Notes under the pieces: generated by a model | The model's database searches: none | What the model saw: only the letters and a program-made list of their open reading frames with translations | Told to the model about the DNA's origin: nothing | Shown: positions 1 to 6,632 of the stretch, piece after piece | Layout: each line of letters begins with the position of its first letter | Numbering within the stretch: position 1 is the stretch's first letter | Position numbers and translations under genes: made by a program | DNA from: Pseudomonadota bacterium | GTDB lineage: Bacteria; Pseudomonadota; Gammaproteobacteria; Burkholderiales; Burkholderiaceae_B | Reading direction: 5' to 3' | Length of the DNA stretch: 11,708 nt | Assembly (NCBI GenBank): GCA_023427945.1 | Contig: JAEYZR010000160.1 | Span: 1 to 11,708, forward strand

Positions 1-977
1 GTGTGAACGAAATCAGACAGGCCCGGGAACTGACCGAGACACTGACGCAGGATGCGCCCGACTCGATCGCGGTGCGCAATGCACGACGGGAGCTTCAGGC
101 CGTGCAGGCACCGCGCTTCGATCTGGACGCCGGTGCCGCGCGCGAGGGCGGCGCACTGGCCAATCGCGAATGGCGCATGGATGCTCGCGCAAGCACCGGC
201 CTGTTCGATGACACCTGGCGGCTGTACTACCGCCAGGTGCTGGCCCGTGCCGAGCTGGACGATGGCCATGAGCGGTTCGCACGCAGCGGTCTGGGCGCGC
301 AGTGGGGCAAGGGACGATGGACGGCGCAGGCCGAAGCGACCCAGGCCAACCGGGGCCCGTATCGCACGGGTCTGGCTGGCCAGGCGACCTATCGTGCCAG
401 CGACGCATGGCGCCTGGGAGCGACCTTCGACAGCAACAGCCTGGACACGCCCTACAAGGCCAGGCGGGCCGATATCGCGGCGCGCTCGGCCGGCCTGAAT
501 GCCGAATACGTTGTGAACGAATCCCGCAGTTTCCTGGGCGACTACCAGCGCATGCGATTCAGCGATGGCAACACACGCAACCGTTTCGGACTCAGCTGGC
601 GCGAACGCTGGATCACGGGCCCGCGATTGCTGTTCGACACCACCGCGTCCATGCAGACTGGCAGCAACAGCCTGCGCAACACGCCTTATTTCAGTCCGCG
701 ACGCGACGCTGGTGTCGAACTGAACACCCGCACACAATGGCTGACCTGGAAGCGTGACGACCGGCAGTTCTTCCAGGTGCTCGAGACTGGGGCGGGCGCC
801 TACCGCCAATCGGGACAAGGCACCGGCCCGACGTGGTCGTTGCGCTACGCCCACGAATGGAACATCGGTCGTTCCGTGCAAGTGCGATATGGCGTGGGCA
901 TCTCCAGCCATCCCTACGACGGCGATGACGAAAAACGTCGTGAAGTCTTCCTCCTTCTCTCGGTTCCCCTGCAATGA
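1..977 (+). CDS. pgaA: PNAG export outer-membrane porin PgaA, C-terminal part (5' end outside window)
   Basis: This reading frame is already open at the first base and ends with TGA at 975-977, so only the last ~324 residues are present. They look like the C-terminal beta-barrel of PgaA: alternating polar/hydrophobic stretches rich in Arg, Asp, Tyr and Trp, with strand-like segments such as RLYYRQVLARAEL and VQVRYGVGISSHPYDGDD. The N-terminal TPR domain, which in the family binds deacetylated polymer, would lie upstream. In E. coli the PgaA barrel lets partly de-N-acetylated PNAG cross the outer membrane. Identity rests mainly on the immediate downstream pgaB-pgaC-pgaD order plus the barrel character. 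The stop codon overlaps the pgaB start (ATGA), implying cotranscription and coupled translation. The last residue is Gln rather than the aromatic residue usual for barrel proteins. In Bordetella the same gene is called bpsA. Confidence 0.88.
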   Translation, partial: VNEIRQARELTETLTQDAPDSIAVRNARRELQAVQAPRFDLDAGAAREGGALANREWRMDARASTGLFDDTWRLYYRQVLARAELDDGHERFARSGLGAQWGKGRWTAQAEATQANRGPYRTGLAGQATYRASDAWRLGATFDSNSLDTPYKARRADIAARSAGLNAEYVVNESRSFLGDYQRMRFSDGNTRNRFGLSWRERWITGPRLLFDTTASMQTGSNSLRNTPYFSPRRDAGVELNTRTQWLTWKRDDRQFFQVLETGAGAYRQSGQGTGPTWSLRYAHEWNIGRSVQVRYGVGISSHPYDGDDEKRREVFLLLSVPLQ

Positions 978-3151
978 GTACTGCTGCCTTTCGACGACTG
1001 TTCACACTCGTTGCTGCCCTCTGTGCGAGCCTGCTGATCGTGGACGCATCGGCCCAGCGGATGCCTGGCCCCGACCCGGACGACGGCAAGACATTCAGGG
1101 TGATCTCGCTGCACGACATTCGCGAGAACGTACGCGAGAGTTTCATGGCCGCGCCCGAGCCCACCGCGCTGGATGAACGCACGCTGTCGGAGTTCTTTGC
1201 GTGGCTGCAGCAATCCGGGCACTCGCCGGTCAGCCTGCAGCAGATCGTCGATGCCCGTACCGGCGGCAAGCCTCTGCCCCCGCAAGCCGTGCTGTTGACC
1301 TTCGATGACGGTTACGCGAGTGCGTTCACCAAAGTATTCCCCTTGCTCAAACAATATCGGTTTCCTGCCGTGATGGCGCTGGTCACCGAATGGCTCGAAG
1401 TGCCGGCAGGTCAGTCGGTGAGCGGCTACAACGTGCAAAACCCGCCGTTGCGCGAAGCGTTCATGACATGGGCGCAGGCGCGTGAAATGGCGGCCTCGGG
1501 CCTGGTGGAACTGGCCAGCCATACGCATGCCATGCACACCGGGATCAAGGCCAATCTGCAAGGCAATCTGCAGCCCGCAGCCGCATCGCTGGCCTACGAC
1601 GAACGCACCGGCCGCTATGAGTCGCACGACGCCTACATCACGCGCATCGAAGCCGACATGCGTCAGAGTCGGGCACTGATCGAGAAACGCACCGGTGCAC
1701 GGGTGCGTACCCTGGTCTGGCCCTACGGCGCCTACACCGAACCGGCGCTGGCGGCAGCCCGACGCGCCGGCATGCCCATCGCCATGACGCTGGAGGAAGG
1801 CCCGAACACGGCAGACATTCCGCTTTCGCGCATGCGGCGCGGTCTGGCGACCTACGACATGCCGATACCCGACTACACGCTGTTCCGGGCACCCGCCGGA
1901 CAAGGCAGCATCTTTCCGATCAACCGCGCCATGCACATCGATCTGGATTACGTGTACGACGCAGATCCCGTGCAGCAGGAGGCGAACCTATCGAAGCTGC
2001 TTGACCGCGTACTCGCTGTGGGACCGGCCAGTGTCTTTCTGCAGGCCTATGCCGATCCGGATGGCGATGGCGTGGCCGATGCCATGTATTTCCCCAATCG
2101 CCACCTGCCCATGCGTGCCGACCTGTTCAACCGCGTGGCCTGGCAGTTGCGCACCCGCACCGGCGTGCAGGTGTATGCCTGGATGCCAGTCATGGCGTTT
2201 CACCTGCCGGCGGGCCATCCGCTGGCCAACCGGCGCGTCATGTGGGCCAGCCCGCACGGCCCCATGATTGCGGGCAGCGTGCCCGCAGGTGGACAAGCCG
2301 TACAGACCGTGCCTGCTGGCGTGAACCGCTATGACCGTCTCACGCCTTTCGACCCGGAAGTGCGCGCGCTCATTGGCGATATCTATGAAGACCTGGGCCG
2401 CCATGCCATGATTGCCGGCGTGCTGTTCCATGACGATGCCATGCTTGGCGACGATGAGGATGTCAGTCAGCAGGCGCTGCGCACCTATGCAGACTGGGGT
2501 CTGCCTGGCGACATCGACGCCATCAAGGCGAACCCGCAATGGGCCGATCTGTGGGCGCGTAAAAAAACCGCATACCTCACGGACTTCACGCTCGAACTGG
2601 CGGCTCGAACCCGGCAATGGCGCCCGGGCATCCTGACCGCACGCAACCTCTATGCGTTGCCGGTCATGCGGCCCGAGACCGAATCCTGGTTCGCCCAGAA
2701 CTATGCGCAGTCCCTGGCGGCCTATGACTACACCGCCGTGATGGCCATGCCCTACATGGAAAACGTCGCCGACCCGCAGGCCTGGCTGGCGCAGATGATG
2801 CGCCGCGTCGCGGCCACGCCGCTTGGACTGGACAAGACGGTCATGGAAATCCAGGCCCGCGACTGGCGCACGAACCAGCCCATTGCCGATGCCACGCTGG
2901 CCGCACAGTGGTCGTTGCTGCACCGGATGGGCGCACGCCATCTGGCCTACTACCCGGACGACTTTCACAACAACCAGCCTGATCTGGCCACGGTGCGCAA
3001 CGCCATCTCGGTACGCGCCAACCTGCAGGATCGCAACGACGGCCTGGATACGCCTCCCTCGCTCACACCCGCACGCCCCATCGTCCCGATTTTTCCCATA
3101 GACAACATGCCTACTGACCGTTCCCACTCACCCAAGGCAGCCCCGCGATGA
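974..3151 (+). CDS. pgaB: Poly-beta-1,6-N-acetyl-D-glucosamine N-deacetylase PgaB (with C-terminal glycoside hydrolase domain)
   Basis: This 725-residue protein has two domains. Residues ~40-300 form a family 4 carbohydrate esterase (polysaccharide deacetylase) fold: TFDDG with D111 and D112, SHTHAMH with H183 and H188 matching the metal-binding pair, and a VWPYGAY motif. Residues ~310-690 match the PgaB/BpsB hydrolase domain (GH153), including LFHDDAML with D487/D488, the site of the family's catalytic acid, and FAQNYAQSLAAYD. Known role: periplasmic partial de-N-acetylation of PNAG, needed for export through PgaA, and cleavage of deacetylated PNAG. A signal peptide is visible (RR then a hydrophobic run, likely cleaved after DASA, residue 27), but there is no lipobox Cys, unlike the E. 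coli lipoprotein. The tail is Pro-rich. It is somewhat longer than E. coli PgaB (~672). The ATG overlaps the pgaA stop and no Shine-Dalgarno is evident upstream, so translation is probably coupled. Confidence 0.95.
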   Translation: MSTAAFRRLFTLVAALCASLLIVDASAQRMPGPDPDDGKTFRVISLHDIRENVRESFMAAPEPTALDERTLSEFFAWLQQSGHSPVSLQQIVDARTGGKPLPPQAVLLTFDDGYASAFTKVFPLLKQYRFPAVMALVTEWLEVPAGQSVSGYNVQNPPLREAFMTWAQAREMAASGLVELASHTHAMHTGIKANLQGNLQPAAASLAYDERTGRYESHDAYITRIEADMRQSRALIEKRTGARVRTLVWPYGAYTEPALAAARRAGMPIAMTLEEGPNTADIPLSRMRRGLATYDMPIPDYTLFRAPAGQGSIFPINRAMHIDLDYVYDADPVQQEANLSKLLDRVLAVGPASVFLQAYADPDGDGVADAMYFPNRHLPMRADLFNRVAWQLRTRTGVQVYAWMPVMAFHLPAGHPLANRRVMWASPHGPMIAGSVPAGGQAVQTVPAGVNRYDRLTPFDPEVRALIGDIYEDLGRHAMIAGVLFHDDAMLGDDEDVSQQALRTYADWGLPGDIDAIKANPQWADLWARKKTAYLTDFTLELAARTRQWRPGILTARNLYALPVMRPETESWFAQNYAQSLAAYDYTAVMAMPYMENVADPQAWLAQMMRRVAATPLGLDKTVMEIQARDWRTNQPIADATLAAQWSLLHRMGARHLAYYPDDFHNNQPDLATVRNAISVRANLQDRNDGLDTPPSLTPARPIVPIFPIDNMPTDRSHSPKAAPR

Positions 3152-4452
3152 GCCAGTTCCTGTTTGGCCAGGGTTTCGTGCAATTTGTCTTCGACTACGT
3201 TTTCTACTACCCCTTCTTGATGGCCTATGTATGGATCGGCGGGGGCATCGCGCACGCGCTGGTGTTCGAGCGGGACCGCCACAAAGCCATAGACCCTCTG
3301 CCTCTGCTGGACAACACACCGCTGGTCAGCGTGGTCGTGCCTTGCTACAACGAGGTCGCATGCGTGCGTGACGTGATCGAACAGCTCATGCGCACGAACT
3401 ATCCGAACTTCGAAGTCATTGCGGTGAACGATGGCAGCATCGATGGCACCGCCGAAGTACTGGAAGAACTCGCGCTGCTCTATCCCCGGCTGCGTGTCGT
3501 GCACAACACCGGCAACCAGGGCAAGGCCGTCGCGCTGAACACCGCTGCCACGCTGGCCAACGGCGAATTCATTCTGGGCATGGATGGCGATGCGCTGGTG
3601 CATCCCGATGCGATTGCCTGGATGCTGCGCCATATGCTGGTCTCGGGCACTGTGGGTGCCGTGACCGGCAACCCGCGCATCCGCACGCGCACCTCGCTGC
3701 TTGGACGCATGCAGGTAGGCGAATTCTCCTCGACCATTGGCCTGATCAAACGTTGCCAGCAACTGTTCGGCCGCCTGTTCACCGTTTCCGGCGTGCTGGC
3801 CATGTTCAGGCGCCGTGCGCTGCTCGATGCCAGGTTCTGGAGCGCCGACGTGATGACCGAGGACATCGACATCAGCTGGAAGCTCCAGCTCGCGGGCTGG
3901 ACGGTGCGTTTCGAACCGCGCGCGCTGTGCTGGATTCTCATGCCCGAGACCGTTCGCGGCCTGTATCGCCAGCGTCAACGCTGGGCCACCGGCGGCATTC
4001 AGTGCCTGATCCGCCACACCGCCGAGGTGCTGCGGCTGCGCAATATCAAGATGTGGCCGATCTACCTGGAATATCTTGCCAGTGTGGTCTGGGCCTACGC
4101 CATGCTTTTTGTCCTGATGATCGCGCTGATCCGGCCGTGGTTGCCCCCAGCCTGGCATGCCGTCGGCGTACTTCCCCAGTGGCACGGTGTGCTGCTGGGC
4201 ATCACATGCATGTTGCAGATGCTGGTCAGCCTGTGGATCGACCGGCATTACGACAAAGACCTCATGCGTTATTTCGTATGGACCATCTGGTATCCGTTCG
4301 CATTCTGGTCCATCAACATGATCACAACCGTGCTGGCCCTGCCGATCACTCTGTTGCGACGACGCGGCAAGAGAGCGGTCTGGACCAGCCCTGACCGAGG
4401 AGAGCACCTTGCAGCCATTGCAGACACCAGCCACACAACAAAGAACCCATGA
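3148..4452 (+). CDS. pgaC: Poly-beta-1,6-N-acetyl-D-glucosamine synthase PgaC (GT2 family)
   Basis: This 434-residue membrane glycosyltransferase polymerises GlcNAc from UDP-GlcNAc into PNAG and, with PgaD, moves the chain across the inner membrane. An N-terminal hydrophobic region (residues ~10-40) is followed by a processive GT2 domain (~58-290). All expected motifs are present: VNDGS (D95), MDGDA (D146, D148), TEDID (D239 the likely catalytic base, D241) and the QxxRW motif Q275-R278-W279 that marks processive synthases. C-terminal transmembrane segments lie at about 307-331, 345-365 and 374-402. Length is close to the E. coli enzyme (~441). The ATG overlaps the pgaB stop by 4 nt; an AAGG at 3134-3137 is a weak ribosome binding site. 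In E. coli the PgaC-PgaD complex is activated by cyclic di-GMP; this is family knowledge, not visible here. Confidence 0.96.
   Translation: MSQFLFGQGFVQFVFDYVFYYPFLMAYVWIGGGIAHALVFERDRHKAIDPLPLLDNTPLVSVVVPCYNEVACVRDVIEQLMRTNYPNFEVIAVNDGSIDGTAEVLEELALLYPRLRVVHNTGNQGKAVALNTAATLANGEFILGMDGDALVHPDAIAWMLRHMLVSGTVGAVTGNPRIRTRTSLLGRMQVGEFSSTIGLIKRCQQLFGRLFTVSGVLAMFRRRALLDARFWSADVMTEDIDISWKLQLAGWTVRFEPRALCWILMPETVRGLYRQRQRWATGGIQCLIRHTAEVLRLRNIKMWPIYLEYLASVVWAYAMLFVLMIALIRPWLPPAWHAVGVLPQWHGVLLGITCMLQMLVSLWIDRHYDKDLMRYFVWTIWYPFAFWSINMITTVLALPITLLRRRGKRAVWTSPDRGEHLAAIADTSHTTKNP
4397..4404 (+). promoter_or_regulatory. Ribosome binding site for pgaD (supports TTG start)
   Basis: GAGGAGAG lies inside the pgaC coding sequence and ends 4 nt before the TTG at 4409; measured from the GGAG core, the spacing is about 6 nt. 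It is the strongest Shine-Dalgarno seen in the pga operon and decides in favour of the TTG start. No in-frame ATG occurs before codon 58, which is already inside the first membrane segment. Confidence 0.7.
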
Positions 4453-4987
4453 AGACCCCGCACGACCGGGCGTGCGCCCGCACGCATGGAGCGAGCCGGG
4501 CGAGGACCCCATCCTGGACGCGGCACGTGTGCCCCTGAAATCCTTTCGCGACAATCGTCCGGCCTATCACGCGTATGCCATGTACTTCTGGCTGCACATC
4601 CTGCGCCCCGTGCTGCTGGCGGCTTTCTGGTCGGGCATGGTGCTGTACGCCTGGCGCCACTTCGTCCGCCCGACCGAGAGCGCTCAGGATGTCTCGCTGC
4701 TGGGACTGTATGCATTGCTGGTCGCGGGCATTTTCGCAGTCATGCTGCTGGTCGCTCCGATCCGGCACATTATCCGCAAGAAGGAAGACAAGGATCCCGG
4801 CAGGCAGGACAGCACATCAGGCGATGTCGCCCGATTCACCCGGCTTCCCTCGCGCCGCCTGTTCGCCTGGCGGCGTTCCCGCCTGCTGGTCGTTCAGCAC
4901 GACCGCACGGGTAACCTGCGCGACGCCGCCGACATGGATGATCGCATCAGCACCGCCGCATGCACCGCCCCGGGGCGTGCGGCCTGA
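4409..4987 (+). CDS. pgaD: PNAG biosynthesis protein PgaD
   Basis: This is a 192-residue small membrane protein. It has a hydrophilic N-terminal stretch (1-55), two transmembrane helices (about 58-82 and 96-117) and a basic cytoplasmic tail. The tail segment around residues 150-175 (LFAWRRSRLLVVQHDRTGNL) resembles the C-terminal region of E. coli PgaD. Known role: PgaD is the obligate partner of PgaC and together they bind cyclic di-GMP to switch on polymer synthesis. The chosen start is TTG, with a good GAGGAGAG ahead of it, giving a 44-nt overlap with pgaC and likely coupled translation. A GTG at 4529 would give 152 residues but has no clear ribosome site. E. coli PgaD is ~137 residues, so this copy is longer, mostly at the N terminus. 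The name rests on operon position, two-helix topology and tail similarity. Confidence 0.85.
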   Translation: MQPLQTPATQQRTHEDPARPGVRPHAWSEPGEDPILDAARVPLKSFRDNRPAYHAYAMYFWLHILRPVLLAAFWSGMVLYAWRHFVRPTESAQDVSLLGLYALLVAGIFAVMLLVAPIRHIIRKKEDKDPGRQDSTSGDVARFTRLPSRRLFAWRRSRLLVVQHDRTGNLRDAADMDDRISTAACTAPGRAA

Positions 4988-5002
4988 CAGCGCCGCGCAG
5001 TC

Positions 5003-5791
5003 CTATTTCTTGTCCCACTGATAAAGTGGCGCCTGCTTTTCCACGAAGCGCTTGACGGCGGCCTTGTGATAGGTGCTTTCCCGGCACAGCGACTGCGCCA
5101 TGGCTTCCTGCGCATAGATATCGCTGCGCTGGGTCTCGAAGGTGCGATTGAGCATCGCCTTGGACAGACCGATCGAACCCGTGGGCGCATCGTGAAAACG
5201 AGCCGCCAGCGTCAAGGCGGCGGCCTGCACATCCTCGGCTATTTCGTAGGCCATACCCAGGCTGAGCGCTTCCTGTGCGTCCACGACGCGGGCGCTGTAG
5301 ACCAGTTCCTTGGCACGCGGCAGCCCCACCACGCGCGGCAGGAGATACAGCCCGGCCAGATCGGGCACTAGGCCGATCCGGCTGAACACCGAGCAGAATT
5401 TTGCGCCGGGCGCAGCAAGCACGAAGTCGGCAGCCAGAGCGAGCGAGAGTCCCGCTCCGAATGCCGAGCCTTCGACGGCAGCGATGACCGGCTTCTCGAG
5501 ATCGACCAACTGATCGAACCAGCGGTAGATCGCACGCATGCCCTCGCGGCTGGCCAGGCCATCGGTCGGGCGATCGGCGCCTGCAGCCATGCGCTTGACG
5601 TCGCCTCCGGCGCAAAAATGACCGCCCGCGCCGGTCAGCACGACCGCCTTCACGGCAGGATCGTCGCGCACCTCGTCAATCGCCGCGGCAAGCGCATCGC
5701 GCATGGGCAGGTTCAGTGCATTGCGGGCTTCGGGCCGATTCAGTGTCAACACGGCAGTACCGCCGTGACGGGTCACAAGCACTTCGTTCAT
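5003..5791 (-). CDS. Enoyl-CoA hydratase/isomerase family protein (crotonase fold, isomerase-like residues)
   Basis: This 262-residue crotonase-superfamily protein acts on acyl-CoA thioesters. The CoA and oxyanion-hole motifs are clear: GAGGHFCAGGD (residues 54-64) and EGSAFGAGLSLALAADF (107-123). The two glutamates of classical hydratases (E144 and E164 in rat crotonase) align with S115 and F136, so hydratase activity is doubtful. Instead GLVPD carries D144, the position of the catalytic Asp in PaaG-type isomerases, and FSRIGLVPD...YLLPRVVG closely follows the PaaG pattern. A delta3-delta2 enoyl-CoA or 2-(1,2-epoxy)phenylacetyl-CoA isomerase-like function is the best inference; no paa or fad genes are adjacent to fix the substrate. 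The start is the ATG at 5791, preceded by GGAGAG; an ATG 12 nt upstream overlaps that site, and a 77-residue longer frame has no family support. It converges on pgaD with a 15-nt gap. Confidence 0.9.
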   Translation of the reverse strand: MNEVLVTRHGGTAVLTLNRPEARNALNLPMRDALAAAIDEVRDDPAVKAVVLTGAGGHFCAGGDVKRMAAGADRPTDGLASREGMRAIYRWFDQLVDLEKPVIAAVEGSAFGAGLSLALAADFVLAAPGAKFCSVFSRIGLVPDLAGLYLLPRVVGLPRAKELVYSARVVDAQEALSLGMAYEIAEDVQAAALTLAARFHDAPTGSIGLSKAMLNRTFETQRSDIYAQEAMAQSLCRESTYHKAAVKRFVEKQAPLYQWDKK

Positions 5792-5870
5792 CTGTCTCTC
5801 CATTCGGTTCTTCTGCAATGTCTGGTACGTGCCAGGACAGCGAGGTATTGCGGCGTTATCCGATGACGAT

Positions 5871-5880
5871 ATTACGTAAT
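5871..5880. promoter_or_regulatory. Perfect 10-bp palindrome in divergent intergenic region (possible operator)
   Basis: ATTACGTAAT is self-complementary and sits in an AT-richer patch (about 5850-5885) between the crotonase gene (minus) and cytochrome b561 (plus). It is about 80 bp upstream of the crotonase start. Small AT-rich palindromes here are often regulator sites (for example TetR type), but no regulator gene is in view and the flanks do not extend the symmetry. Confidence 0.25.
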
Positions 5881-5917
5881 TTCCCGCATTCTGCCCGCCG
5901 CACAGGACGCCCGGGCC

Positions 5918-5945
5918 TGGAAAACGCGTGACGCGCAGGTATATT
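5918..5945 (+). promoter_or_regulatory. Candidate sigma70-like promoter for cytochrome b561
   Basis: TGGAAA (5918-5923, 4 of 6 to the -35 consensus) and TATATT (5940-5945, 5 of 6 to the -10 consensus) are separated by 16 nt. Transcription would begin near 5952 and leave a leader of about 95 nt before the GTG start. The match is by eye only, and the 255-bp divergent region could hold others. Confidence 0.3.
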
Positions 5946-6046
5946 TCGTTGCTGATCTGACCGGATATCGTGCTTGCGCCCTCGAAAATGAACCGAAAGG
6001 CAATCGAATGGTCAATCGACATTCCTTATTACCGTTGGAGAATTCT

Positions 6047-6601
6047 GTGGCGACAAGACCTGAGCACTGGCGCGACAATGAACAAGGATACGGCTACATC
6101 TCCCGTTTCCTGCATTGGTCAATGGCCTGCCTGTTCGTGTGGCAATTCACGAGTGGCGTGCTGCGTGTCTTCATCAAGGACACAGACATCGCCCTTTTTT
6201 TCTGGCGCACCCATCACTCGATAGGATCCGCGCTGTTCGTGCTGGTGCTGCTGCGCGGCACATGGGGTCTGTTCAACCTGCGCCGCCGGCCACCTCATGG
6301 CGCCAACCTGGTGGGTCGCCTGGCCGCCATCGGGCATCTGTGCCTGTATATCCTGATGATCGCCGTACCCCTGCTGGCCATCGTTCGAGCCTATGGCCGC
6401 GGGCGTGGGTTTGCCCCGTTCGGCATGCAGATATTCGAGCCCACGGGCGTTCAGATCCCTGCGCTGATGGCGCCCGGCAATGCCTTGCATGGCCTGCTGG
6501 GATGGGCGCTGCTTGCCCTGATCGCCGGGCACATCGCGATGGTGCTCATACACCGGTACGTCTGGAAAGACGACATCACACAGCGCATGATCCGCCGGTA
6601 A
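6047..6601 (+). CDS. Cytochrome b561 family protein
   Basis: This 184-residue (from GTG) inner-membrane di-heme b-type cytochrome transfers electrons between the quinone pool and periplasmic or membrane partners. Four membrane helices are visible. The histidines fit the family's heme ligands: H23 (SRFLHWSMA), H57 (THHSIGSA), H148 (LHGLLGW) and H162 (AGHIAMVL); another His, H97, begins the third helix. It ends with the usual basic RYVWKDD...RMIRR tail. The GTG at 6047 is preferred because GGAG lies at 6037-6040 with 6-nt spacing, and the N terminus then matches usual family length. An in-frame ATG at 6008 with a weaker GAAAGG would add 13 residues and cannot be excluded. The gene is divergent from the crotonase gene and convergent with the LysE gene (31-nt gap). 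The electron partner is unknown; the PQQ dehydrogenase further downstream normally reduces ubiquinone directly. Confidence 0.92.
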   Translation: MATRPEHWRDNEQGYGYISRFLHWSMACLFVWQFTSGVLRVFIKDTDIALFFWRTHHSIGSALFVLVLLRGTWGLFNLRRRPPHGANLVGRLAAIGHLCLYILMIAVPLLAIVRAYGRGRGFAPFGMQIFEPTGVQIPALMAPGNALHGLLGWALLALIAGHIAMVLIHRYVWKDDITQRMIRR

Positions 6602-6632
6602 GCCCACGCGGACAGACCAGGCCCATGCGTGT

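Noticed and set aside
914..1936. 340-codon minus-strand frame across the pgaA/pgaB junction
   Set aside because: Overlaps two conserved genes in antisense and has a low-information composition.
1988..3127. 379-codon minus-strand frame opposite pgaB
   Set aside because: Shadow of the pgaB hydrolase domain in a GC-rich gene; no ribosome site or family resemblance.
2965..4554. Long open frame (529 codons) on the minus strand opposite pgaB/pgaC
   Set aside because: It is antisense to clearly conserved pgaC; its His/Gln/Arg-rich composition is typical of the mirror of GC-rich codon usage, and no domain is recognisable.
5792..6022. 77-residue N-terminal extension of the crotonase-family protein
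   Set aside because: The extension has no family similarity and covers the divergent promoter region, while the ATG at 5791 has GGAGAG in front and gives the normal ~262-residue length.
6602..6632. Possible bidirectional terminator between cytochrome b561 and the LysE gene (CACGC/GCGTG arms)
   Set aside because: Only five base pairs with a 16-nt loop and no T tract; too weak to call.
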